From DASQMT01 sp963835735 (GTDB lineage: Bacteria > Actinomycetota > Thermoleophilia > Solirubrobacterales > Solirubrobacteraceae), in contig CAWIGP010000002.1 of assembly GCA_963835735.1 (NCBI GenBank), positions 1 through 64,000 on the forward strand: DNA of 64,000 bases, given 5' to 3'. Of this stretch, positions 25,414 to 33,420 are shown in pieces. The stretch's first letter is position 1; every line of letters begins with the position of its first letter. The translations under genes were made by a program, and so were the position numbers. The notes below the pieces were generated by a model. That model saw only the letters and a list, made by a program, of their open reading frames with translations, ran no database searches and was not told the DNA's origin.

Positions 25414-25521
25414 GTGTCCCGTCTGCGCTACATCGCCCTCGCCGTCTCGGTCGCCGCGCTCGTGTCGCTGCCCACCGCAAGCACCGCGATGGCCGGCCTC
25501 GCGGCTATCCCGGTCGACTGA
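25414..25521 (+). CDS. Signal-peptide-only micro-ORF
   Basis: A 35-codon ORF starting at GTG with GAGGA five bases upstream. It encodes a complete Sec signal (LAVSVAALVSLPTASTAMA) followed by only eight residues, GLAAIPVD, before TGA. The stop is 12 bp from the next small secreted gene, whose ribosome site is in that gap, so the two could be coupled. It may be a secreted octapeptide precursor or a truncated secreted protein. Confidence 0.4.
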   Translation: MSRLRYIALAVSVAALVSLPTASTAMAGLAAIPVD

Positions 25522-25533
25522 GGAGAGAGACAC

Positions 25534-25776
25534 ATGCGAAGGATCATCGGAACTGTTGCAGCGACGCTGGCCGCAGTGGCGGCCACAGCGGCCATCGCGA
25601 CACCGGCCGGCGCCGCACTGCCTTACATCGAACAGGATTCGGTGTACCGACAGACCGGCGGGGGCAACTTCGCCCTGGCCGACGGCTCGGTCCGGGTCAT
25701 CCGCTACTCGACGCCGTCGATTCAGACCTACCAGGCTATGGGCACTCGGAACGGCGGCGAGGTGTTCTCGGACTAG
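25534..25776 (+). CDS. Small secreted DUF1559-like (H-X9-DG) protein
   Basis: An 80-residue exported protein. The signal peptide ends at about residue 28 (AAIATPAGAALP). The mature 50 residues read GGGNFALADGSVRVI and then TYQAMGTRNGGEVFSD, which closely follow the C-terminal end of DUF1559 proteins (the H-X9-DG family abundant in planctomycetes: ADGSVRFI, then ALGTRxGGEVVSD). The histidine of H-X9-DG is glutamine here. DUF1559 proteins are normally about 300 residues, pseudopilin-like; a free-standing tail with its own signal is unusual. GGAGAGAG precedes the ATG. Confidence 0.65.
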   Translation: MRRIIGTVAATLAAVAATAAIATPAGAALPYIEQDSVYRQTGGGNFALADGSVRVIRYSTPSIQTYQAMGTRNGGEVFSD

Positions 25777-25836
25777 GTGTAGTTCCTGAAGCTCGGCGCT
25801 CGCCCGGCACCAACGCCCGTCACGCCACACGCCGCG
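25719..25836 (+). repeat. Duplicated gene tail plus flank, copy 3
   Basis: The parent copy of the repeat at 23709-23822: 25719-25776 is the 3' end of the DUF1559-like gene and 25791-25836 is the downstream flank containing CGGCACCAACGCCCGTCACG. Confidence 0.85.
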
Positions 25837-25941
25837 ACCAACACGCGCCTCCGCCCGGCCGGCCCTCGGCAGAACCCCGGCAAGACCTCGTCGACCCTGA
25901 CAGGCGGAAGGAGCCGGTCACGGGTCGCCGCGGCCCTGGCG

Positions 25942-27099
25942 TCAGGCGGCGGCCGCCCGCGGAACGTGCGGCGCGAGCCTCCAGCACAGCTCGGCGATGG
26001 CAAGGCCGAGCCCGATTCCGAGCGCGCTCCAGCCGGCGCGCTGGAGCGCGTCTGCGACGCCCTGGTAGTCGACCGCGCTGAGCGTGAGCAGCGCCGTCGG
26101 GGTGAGCAGCACGACGAGCCAGAAGTACCCGCGCGCGAACAGCGCGAAGAGCCCGAACGCGGCGACGCCCTGACCGGCGACCATCAGCCATTCCTCCCCG
26201 GTCAGGATCGTGAGCAACGCGATCAGCGCCGTCCCGACGAGCGTGCCGACCGCGCGCTGGACCGCCCGCACGCTGCTGGCGTGCTCGTCCGGCTGCAGCA
26301 CCGCCAGGACGGTGAGCGGGACCCAGTAGCCGTGCTCCAGCTCGAGCAGCCTGCCGAGCAGCATCGTCGCGGCGACGATCGACGCGAGCCGCAGCGCGTG
26401 CGCGCGCAGCAGCCGGTCACCAGCGATCGCGCGTCGTAGCTCCCGGGCCCCGCGCACGAGCAACGAGGCCAGCGGCGTCGCCCCCGGTGCCGGCCGGGGG
26501 GCGTCGCGACCGTAGGCGGCGACCATGAGGACGACGCCGGCGCACGATCCGAGCGCGAACCACAGCACGCGCTCTCCGAGACCGAGCGGCGCCGCCGGGA
26601 TGCCGTTCGTGATCACGTAGATCGCGCCGATCACGAAGCCGGTCAGGCCGCCGCTGGGACCGAAGGTGCGCAGGAACGCGGCGATTCCAATCACTGCGAA
26701 CCCAGCGGCGACCGACGCCGCCGTGCTGTCCTGGACCGCGGTCGCGAGCGCGACCGCCACGCAGCATGCCAGCGCGGAGCCGGTGCCCCATCCCACCCGC
26801 TCGCGCAGGGTCCCGCGCGGCACCCCGAGAGCGGAGTTGAGACCTCCGAAGCACGCGGTCACGCCGATCTCCGGCGCGCCGGTCGCGACGCCGAGCGCCA
26901 GCGGCGTGCAGGTCGCGGCGGCACCCGCGAGGCCGGCGCGGACGTCGATGCCGCGCCGCTCGACCCGGAACGCCTCCACCCACACCCCGTCGCCAGCCGG
27001 TGTCGCGTCCTCGGCCCGCGCCGCCTCGGGCCGAGCCGGATGGCTGCCGGGTCGCAGCTCGCGCACCGATCGCACCCGCCAACTATCGCGACCGGCCAA
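25942..27099 (-). CDS. FUSC-family (aromatic acid exporter-like) membrane protein
   Basis: A 385-residue predicted membrane protein with two sets of four to five helices separated by a cytoplasmic linker, the layout of FUSC/YccS-type proteins. First set: LALGVATGAPEIGVTACFGG to about residue 200. Second set contains the family signature GYWVPLTVLAVLQPDEHAS (R-x-V-Q-R-A-V-G-T-L follows) and ends with RAGWSALGIGLGLAIAE. The first 45 residues are hydrophilic. It lies alone within the first att-bounded segment, its 5' end about 100 bp from att copy B. Confidence 0.82.
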   Translation of the reverse strand: MAGRDSWRVRSVRELRPGSHPARPEAARAEDATPAGDGVWVEAFRVERRGIDVRAGLAGAAATCTPLALGVATGAPEIGVTACFGGLNSALGVPRGTLRERVGWGTGSALACCVAVALATAVQDSTAASVAAGFAVIGIAAFLRTFGPSGGLTGFVIGAIYVITNGIPAAPLGLGERVLWFALGSCAGVVLMVAAYGRDAPRPAPGATPLASLLVRGARELRRAIAGDRLLRAHALRLASIVAATMLLGRLLELEHGYWVPLTVLAVLQPDEHASSVRAVQRAVGTLVGTALIALLTILTGEEWLMVAGQGVAAFGLFALFARGYFWLVVLLTPTALLTLSAVDYQGVADALQRAGWSALGIGLGLAIAELCWRLAPHVPRAAAA

Positions 27100-27194
27100 C
27101 GGGTTGCCAAATGCCGAGGCTCACCGGCGTCCACGCGGCCGCCGATTGTCTCTGTTTGCAGGGACTAATTACCAACCGTGGCTGGGTTCCCGAT

Positions 27195-27259
27195 TGCTTG
27201 CATGCAGAAGGTCAAGGGCTTGAGTCCCTTCATCCGCTCCTCTGAAGTACCTGCAGATC
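27195..27259 (+). repeat. att-like direct repeat, copy B (partial tRNA-Gly)
   Basis: TGCTTG then CATGCAGAAGGTC and GAGTCCCTTCATCCGCTCC reproduce the tRNA-Gly 3' half and 20 bp beyond it. One C of the GCC anticodon is missing and the T-arm carries changes (AAGGGCTTGAG), so it cannot function as a tRNA. It lies between the FUSC gene and the 3' end of the amine oxidase and separates the two inserted segments. Confidence 0.9.
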
Positions 27260-29223
27260 AGTCGCCCGGCGGCACGTCGAGCGCCGCGTTTTCGTTGAAG
27301 AACCCATTCGGGCGGAGCCTGAAGCCGGCGATCTCGCGGGTCATCACGGGGAACTCCTCGACCGACGGGTCGTGTGTGAACGACGTCGTGTACCACACGA
27401 CGACGTCGCGGTCTCTGACGCTCTGACCATTGGCGTACTTGTCGAGCCCCTCGCCGCCCGTCCCCTGGTTCGGGTAGTCGCCGACAGCCGACAACTCGCC
27501 GTCTCGGTACTGGGTCACCCAGAATCCGTGCTGGGCGAACGGCGCGTGCGTGAGCGGTACGTACGTCGGCTCGGAGTACGGCCGAGTGTTCTCCCCGGGC
27601 TCGAGCTCGTACCCCGTCGCCGTGCCGACTGCGTTGGTCCGGCTGCTGTTCTCGACCACCCAGCGGCGTGTCGTCGCCTGGTCGAAGTCGCGGAAGCCCT
27701 CGGTGGTGAGCACGGTTTCGTCGGTGACGAACGCGTTGCCCAGGTCGCTGGATACGCCGTGGGTGTTCTCCTCGACGACGCGGTTGGTGGTCCCGTCGAC
27801 GTCGAAGTCGATCCGGAAGTTGAAGAAGTGCTGGTGTGCCGGGGCGGCGATGTTGCGCGCCACGAGCGTGCTGAACGCATCGCCGGTGAAGGCATCGGGC
27901 ACGCCGCGATTCAGCGTCGTGCCAGTGGAGCCGGCGGTCACGTCGATCCCGCCGTCCTGGCGAAATGCGTACTCGACGTTGTAGGTGTAGTTGCCGTTGA
28001 CCATCGTGGCGGTGACGACCAGCTCGCGGGCGAGTCGCGCGTCCCGCTCAGACGTCGTCGGGTCGGTACGGTCCCAGAGCGAGCCTCTCAACTGCTCGTA
28101 GATCGCGATCGCATTCGGGAGCGGGAACGATGCCGGGTCGGCGCCGCGGGTCCCCACGTCGTTGAACGTCGCCTCGTCGAGGAGAACGGCGTTGTCCGGC
28201 ACGTCGACGTCCTTCTCCAGGGACTCAGCTCAGCTGCCCGAGGTTGTACTCGCCGATGTCGAGCGCGGCCCGCCAGACCCAGGTCCGGTCCGGGAGCCCG
28301 TACGGAACGTAGATCTCGTTCAGCGCGATCCGGCGGATGATCGGCCGCACGCCTCCACCGTCGTCGTATCCGATGTCGTGCAGCACGAGCCCTTCGCGCG
28401 GGTTGAAGCCGACGCGCAACTGCCAGCCCTGCCAGGAAACGGCGTGGTCGCCGCGGGTGAAGCTCGGCCCTTGCGGCTGAACGACCTTCAACGGCTTGAG
28501 GCCGGTGCGCGGCGCGTCAGCGTTGCCGGTGACCGTGCGATTGACGGGGCGAACGCCGGTATCGGTCACGTCGACGACCCGCGGGCCCTGCGCGCCGCTC
28601 ATGGCCACCGTGACGGAGACGCCCTCGATCGGCCGGTCGTACGGGTTGTCCTGGCCCCGACCCTGGAAGAACGACAGCGCGCGCAGCAGGCGCGTGCCAG
28701 GCGGAACGCCGGCCGGCAGCTCGACCTTGCCCGGCGCCCACACGTCGAGGTACACGTTGTCCAGGTTTGAGATGCCGCGCGCCCGCATCGCGTCGCGCCA
28801 GGCCTGGCTGGCGCGAACCGCGGTGTCGGCATCGTCGTACTCGATCGCGTATACCGCCGGCTGTGCGCCGGGCCGGGGCGTGAACGAGACGACCCGTGCG
28901 GGTGTCGCGCGCAGGTCGACGACCGCCTCGAACAGGCGGTTGCCGGCAGGGTCGTACACGTTCGCGAACGCTTCACGCCCGAACGGCCTGCCAGGCGACC
29001 ATGCCAGCAGCTCCGACTTGGGCGGCTCCTTCAGCGTCACCAACGGGAAGAACGCCCCGGTCGGGAAGCTCGCGGAGCGCTCGATCGCTCGGATCGCCGT
29101 CCTGATCTCGCTCCCTGCAAGGGGGTCCAACGGACCGTCTGTGGCGCGCGCCGCCGGCACCCCCAGCACGAACGCGAAGACCGCGGCGGTCGTCGCGAGC
29201 CCGTAGAGCCGTTGCGCACGCAT
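27258..29223 (-). pseudogene. Secreted copper amine oxidase, frameshifted
   Basis: Two adjacent frames together encode a full-length primary-amine oxidase, which oxidises amines to aldehydes with release of ammonia and hydrogen peroxide. The first part (29223-28225) has a signal peptide (ATTAAVFAFVLGVPAARA) and ends with the catalytic-base region ALDIGEYNLGQLS; the second (28202-27258) resumes at DVPDNAVLLDEATFND and carries the cofactor-forming region GNYTYNVEYAF, the copper ligands HQHFFNFRID and HGFWVTQYRDGE, and the normal end NGFFNENAALDVPP. The join at about 28224-28233 is CTGAGCTGAG, one base out of frame. The residue after the cofactor tyrosine is Thr rather than the usual Asp/Glu. 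The 3' end abuts att copy B. Confidence 0.85.
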
Positions 29224-29371
29224 GCGTCCCTCCAGTTCGCCTGTTCGGCGACTCTCTCACCACTGGTACGCGATTGCCAGAGCGTCCGGGGGCTTGGAGC
29301 GGACGCCGCGCCTGTGGGACGATCGTCGTCACAGCGCGGAAACCGGGCGCTGCTGTCGGGAAGGAGGCTCC

Positions 29372-30541
29372 ATGCCGTCGGATCGCCCCGAACTCTCGAG
29401 CATGGCGGACGACTACGCGCGGCACGCGCTCTCGCAGCGCGCCGCGTTCGAGGCCACCCACCCAGCCGTCATGGCCGCCGCGCGGCTGTTCGCGGACGAG
29501 CCGGTGCTCCGCGTCGTCGATCTCGGCGCCGCCGACGGGGTCAACTCCCACGGCCTCATCCGTGCTCTCGCGAACGAGCGCGCCGGCCGGCCGCTTATCT
29601 ACGCGCTCGTCGATCTCCCGACGAACGAGTGGCGGGTCGCCGCCGACCACCTGCAGCGCGCCTTCGGCGGAGCGGCCGATGGAGGCGGGGTCGTCGTCAT
29701 CCCTGCGCCGAGCGACGCGGGCCCGGGGGTCGCCGATGCCGGCACTGGGCCGCACTTCGCCTCGCCGGAGGCCCACGGCGAGGCCTGCCGCCGAGCGGTC
29801 GAGCACAGCCCGCCGCCCGCCACGGTGATCAGCATGGCCGGCATCGCCCTCGCGGAGGCGCCGTGCCTCCCGCCGGGCAGCGTGCACGTCGCGGTCACCG
29901 GGACCGCGATGCACTGGGTCGCCGACTCGGGCGGCCTGGCCTCGACCGGGTCGGTGTTCCCAGGCTACCCAGACCACACAGACGAGGCCGAGCGGCAAGC
30001 CTGGCGCGCGGCCGCGACGTGGCAGTGGGAGCGCATGCTCGAGCTGCGGGCCATGGAGCTTGTGCCGGGCGGTCGGTTCATCGCCGCGCTCCCGGCATCC
30101 CCCGGTCTCTACGTGGAGCTCATCGGGACGATGAACCGGCTGCTCGCCGACTGGTGCCGCACGGGGCGCATCGGCGCTGCGACCGTCGCCGCGATCGTCG
30201 TTCCGGTGTGGATGCGCACGCTCGACGAGATTCAGGCCCCCTTCGAGGCGGGCGGCGGAGCCGTCGCCGGCCTCGAGCTCCAGAGCGCCGAGCTCTTCCG
30301 CCTCGACAACCCCTACTGGCACGACGATCCCGCCGTGTTCGCGCGGGGCTACGTCCAGAGCGTGAGCGCATGGGGCAGGCCGCTCCTCCTAAACGCCTTC
30401 GCACGTGAGGGCGAGGACCGCGCCCCCGCCCTTCTCGCCAGCTTCCTCGAGGAGCTCGAGGAGCGCGTCGCGGCCACCCCCGACCGCTACCGGTGGGACT
30501 ACATCGAGGCCCTCGTCAGCTGCCGGAAGACGGATTGCTAG
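29372..30541 (+). CDS. SABATH-type SAM-dependent carboxyl methyltransferase
   Basis: A 389-residue methyltransferase of the SABATH family (PF03492), best known in plants for methylating salicylate, jasmonate or theobromine precursors; bacterial members occur. The SAM site is VVDLGAADGVNSHGL (near residue 50), ALVDLPTNEW is the second strand with the acidic ribose contact, and GTAMHWVAD matches the family A-x-H-W-x-S/D motif. ATG 29372 has AAGGAGG four bases upstream, which rules out the longer open frame. It stands alone between the divergent amine oxidase and att copy C. The acceptor is unknown. Confidence 0.82.
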   Translation: MPSDRPELSSMADDYARHALSQRAAFEATHPAVMAAARLFADEPVLRVVDLGAADGVNSHGLIRALANERAGRPLIYALVDLPTNEWRVAADHLQRAFGGAADGGGVVVIPAPSDAGPGVADAGTGPHFASPEAHGEACRRAVEHSPPPATVISMAGIALAEAPCLPPGSVHVAVTGTAMHWVADSGGLASTGSVFPGYPDHTDEAERQAWRAAATWQWERMLELRAMELVPGGRFIAALPASPGLYVELIGTMNRLLADWCRTGRIGAATVAAIVVPVWMRTLDEIQAPFEAGGGAVAGLELQSAELFRLDNPYWHDDPAVFARGYVQSVSAWGRPLLLNAFAREGEDRAPALLASFLEELEERVAATPDRYRWDYIEALVSCRKTDC

Positions 30542-30634
30542 CGAGCACGACCGGACGCGCTCCGAATCCGGCGCGAGCACGGCGGGCGGCGACGAGGAAT
30601 GGCCGTTCCGCGTCGGTGATCAGGGTTCTCCGCT

Positions 30635-30726
30635 TGCTTGCCATGCAGAAGGTCGAGGGTTCGAGTCCCTTCATCCGCTCTTCTGAAGCACCTGCAAATC
30701 ATCGACGTCTCAGTCTTCCAGAAGCG
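30635..30726 (+). repeat. att-like direct repeat, copy C (partial tRNA-Gly)
   Basis: TGCTTGCCATGCAGAAGGTC and GGGTTCGAGTCCCTTCATCC match the tRNA-Gly 3' half, with only a C-to-T change just beyond the acceptor stem. Similarity continues through CACCTGCAAATC and TCTCAGTCTTCCAGAAGCG, matching 21060-21097. The 5' half of the tRNA is absent. Confidence 0.92.
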
Positions 30727-30730
30727 CTTA

Positions 30731-30822
30731 CCTCGCCGAGGCCCACGATGTCTTCGCCGAGCGCCGAGTTTCCCGTAGGCGAAACCGTGCGAGACGCAAA
30801 CGCGCGTCGAGGCGGACCTTGG
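30731..30822 (+). pseudogene. Integrase C-terminal fragment, inverted copy
   Basis: The plus strand reads LAEAHDVFAERRVS and then an Arg-rich tail, which matches the last residues of the integrase relic at 21100 (LAEAHDAFAERRVS). Only about 30 codons remain, beginning 5 bp after att copy C, and the orientation is opposite to the first relic. The DNA is the inverted partner of 21101-21181. Confidence 0.7.
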
Positions 30823-31721
30823 CCGCGGGCGACGGGCGCCCACCGACGCATGATCAGTGGCCAGCGCCGCTCGTGCATCCGTGACTGGCCGCATCGGACC
30901 GCCGCCCAGCGGCACGTCTTGCCGCGCCTGCGCTAGGGGAACATCAAGTCCCGGGGCATGGTGTGGGAGCAGTGCGCTCAAGCCGTCGTTGAAGGCGTCG
31001 GCGGCTCAGGCCGCTTGGAGCTCAGGCACCCCTTTGATCTCGTTGTCTGGGTGATCGCTGGTCCCGCGAGGACGAGAGAGATCGACTCGGCCGAGAGATA
31101 GGCAGCGGCAAACGCGTCAGCGCCTTCCGTGCGAATCGGCACAGCGGCGCCAGACCGGCGACTGAACCAGCGCGGTGCTCCCTTCGCTGCAGGAGCAGTC
31201 CACCGACTCGGTCGCGCGGAGCTGCGCTGAGCGCGAGCACCGGTGGTCGCCTCACCGGTCGTGGCGCGACGCCCGCCTTGGTCGGCTCATACGAATCGCA
31301 GACTCCGGGTGCGCTGATGCAGAACCTGCAGCCGCCAGCGATCAAGCGACGGGAATACACGGGGCGCTAACGGTGTCCCTCAGTGCACTTAATCCTGTCG
31401 TCGGAGGGCCGTCATGCGCAGCAGCCAGGTGCTGTTGGAGGCGAGAAGGTCAGAGTGGAGACACACCGAAGTTCGTGCGAATAGCAGACCTTCGATCTGC
31501 CTATCGCGACGGATTCACTGGACAGGCACATGCCACTGCGGTAGCGGGCGAGCGGCCCTGGACCGGGCGTTACGCCGATGGTACGTTCGCGCTCCGCTAC
31601 TAGCTCCCCCACTAGACGCGTCGCTCGCGACGCCCAGCGCCGGACGAGTGTGCTCCACCGATCCTACGACGGTTGTAGGGACTGACTGGAGGACCGGCTC
31701 GCTCAAGAAAGGACTGATCCG

Positions 31722-32396
31722 ATGACGGAAGGCCCCGTCATTCTTCCTGTCTGCATCACCATCGACGTCTCAGCGTCCATGCAGGGTGACGCGATCGACG
31801 CACTGAACGCGTGCCTCCCCGATCTCAAGCAGATGATGCTTGACGAACCACTTGTCGGAGAGCTCGCCCGCATCGGCATTGTCATCTTCAATGACGAGGC
31901 CGACGTCGCCGTTCCGCTGACCGACCTCACCGAGGTCGACATGCCGCAGTTCGAGGCGACGGGCGCGACCTCCTATCGCGCGGCGCTCCAGGAGACCCGG
32001 AGCTTCCTCGAGCAGTCGATTCGTCGCATCGGGACGGGCGCCCAGTTCTACACCCCGATCGTGTTCTTCCTCTCGGACGGCGCTCCGCTCGATGACGAGG
32101 AGGAGTGGGTTCCCGAGGCACAGGCGCTGAAAGCAAGCGGCAAGTACCGCGCGAACGTGGTGTGTTTCGGATTCGGTGACGCCGACCCTCACCTGCTCAC
32201 GAAGATCGGGCGCACGTTCTTGTTCCGCGAGTCCGATCCCATCCTCGCGGTGAGGGAGATCTTCAAGTCGCTCATCGGCTCGATTCGCACGACGTCGATG
32301 TCCGTGAAGTCAGGTGGCCCCATGGGCATCCAGTTCCCGGAGGACATCCGCGAGAACGCCGACTTGTTCATGGAGATGGACGTCCAGAAGGCGTGA
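31722..32396 (+). CDS. TerY-like von Willebrand factor A protein
   Basis: A 224-residue stand-alone vWA domain. The metal-ion-dependent adhesion site is complete: DVSAS (15-19), Thr83 in TGATSYRAAL and SDG (118-120). This matches TerY and the vWA member of TerY-P triads, which pair a vWA protein with a kinase and a PP2C phosphatase in bacterial stress and conflict loci. The kinase-like gene follows after 22 bp and the phosphatase overlaps that. AAGAAAGGA precedes the ATG. It is probably a metal-dependent scaffold that brings kinase, phosphatase and target together. Confidence 0.9.
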   Translation: MTEGPVILPVCITIDVSASMQGDAIDALNACLPDLKQMMLDEPLVGELARIGIVIFNDEADVAVPLTDLTEVDMPQFEATGATSYRAALQETRSFLEQSIRRIGTGAQFYTPIVFFLSDGAPLDDEEEWVPEAQALKASGKYRANVVCFGFGDADPHLLTKIGRTFLFRESDPILAVREIFKSLIGSIRTTSMSVKSGGPMGIQFPEDIRENADLFMEMDVQKA

Positions 32397-32418
32397 CGTT
32401 GCTACCGGAGACGATCCC

Positions 32419-33420
32419 GTGAAGCTGCGTGGTCTCTTTGACAACTGGGTGATCAGCCAGCACCAGATCGCGTCGGGCGGGCAGGCTGTGCTCTTCGACG
32501 TACCGGGAACTTCGTTCGTGTACAAGCGGTTCAAGCGCCCTCCGACGCGCTCCGACGAAGTCACTGACCTGCGTGGCAGGCTGCGCGAGCTCGCATCGAC
32601 CGGGCAGAAGGTCTTCGTGCATCACGGGAGCGCTCCCGGGCAGGATGTCGTCTCGTCGTTCTGCTGGCCGGTCGACGTCATCGAGGAGCGCCAAGTTCCC
32701 GTCGGGATCGTCATGCCGAGGGCCTCGGCGGAGTTCTTCCTCGAAGGCGGCGACAAGCTCAGAACGTTCGAGTTCCTCTATCTCTACCGCACGCACCCTC
32801 CGTGCTCGCTGGAGCGGGCGCATGTGCTGCTTTGCGTCCTGCGCGCGTTTGACTACCTGGGGGAGATGCACCTCGTGCACGGCGATGTGGCGCCGAAGAA
32901 CATCGTCTGGACGCTACGGCCGCAGCCACGGGTGTTCGTCCTCGACGTGGACGGCATGCACAAGGAGGGCGCGCGCTACTGGCATCACGTACAAACGCCC
33001 GAGTGGGAGGACCCGCGCGTCGCCGCCGGCCTCGTTGATGGCCACGATCTCCGCAGCGACTGGTATGCGCTCGCATTGCTTGTCCTGCGGTCGATGCTGT
33101 GCAGCCGGTATGCCGTCACCGCCGAGGCACGTCCGGCGCGCGTCGCCATCGAACCGCCCGGCGCTCTCCCGGCGACGCTCGCGTCCTCGCTCGAGCGGGT
33201 GCTCACGAAGCGACTGGACGCCGCGGCGCGCCCGCGTCCTGAGCAGTGGGCAAGCCTCCTTCTCGGTCACTTCTTCCCCGCCGGCAGGGCGGACCTGGAC
33301 GCGGTCGCAAAGGCCGATGTCGCGGTCGCGCAGCGACGCCGATGGGAGCGCCGAATGGGACAGCTCGGTCCACCGTCGTCCGACCTCAGTGAGGTGTTGA
33401 GTGAAGCCGCAAGAGCCTGA
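32419..33420 (+). CDS. Protein kinase-like protein of the TerY-P triad
   Basis: A 333-residue protein with a eukaryote-like kinase fold. Visible motifs: Gly-rich loop IASGGQAVLF (about 18-27), the ATP-anchoring Lys in FVYKRFK, catalytic loop HGDVAPKN (residues 154-161, H-R-D replaced by H-G-D, with D and N kept) and metal-binding LDVDG in place of D-F-G. The activation segment continues into WEDPRVAAGLVDG and DLRSDWYAL, equivalent to the A-P-E and D-x-W-x-L regions. The C-terminal 80 residues are helical. The GTG at 32419 has CGGAG upstream; the earlier open frame overlaps the vWA gene. The phosphatase gene starts inside its 3' end. Confidence 0.85.
   Translation: MKLRGLFDNWVISQHQIASGGQAVLFDVPGTSFVYKRFKRPPTRSDEVTDLRGRLRELASTGQKVFVHHGSAPGQDVVSSFCWPVDVIEERQVPVGIVMPRASAEFFLEGGDKLRTFEFLYLYRTHPPCSLERAHVLLCVLRAFDYLGEMHLVHGDVAPKNIVWTLRPQPRVFVLDVDGMHKEGARYWHHVQTPEWEDPRVAAGLVDGHDLRSDWYALALLVLRSMLCSRYAVTAEARPARVAIEPPGALPATLASSLERVLTKRLDAAARPRPEQWASLLLGHFFPAGRADLDAVAKADVAVAQRRRWERRMGQLGPPSSDLSEVLSEAARA

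Larger units (their letters stand above)
30542..31721. other. Gene-poor junction after the methyltransferase
   Basis: About 1.2 kb without a supported gene. It holds att copy C, the inverted integrase fragment, and further short ORFs without family resemblance or convincing ribosome sites. The segment ends with the AAGAAAGGA ribosome site of the vWA gene. The upstream promoter of the vWA cluster must lie here if the cluster is transcribed from its first gene. Confidence 0.6.

Noticed and set aside
30538..30981. 147-codon minus-strand ORF containing ADEGTRTLDLLHGK
   Set aside because: This is the familiar false protein produced by translating the complement of a tRNA 3' end; the region is att copy C.
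31175..31603. 142-codon ORF upstream of the vWA gene
   Set aside because: No ribosome site, no family resemblance, and mixed composition; left as unassigned sequence.
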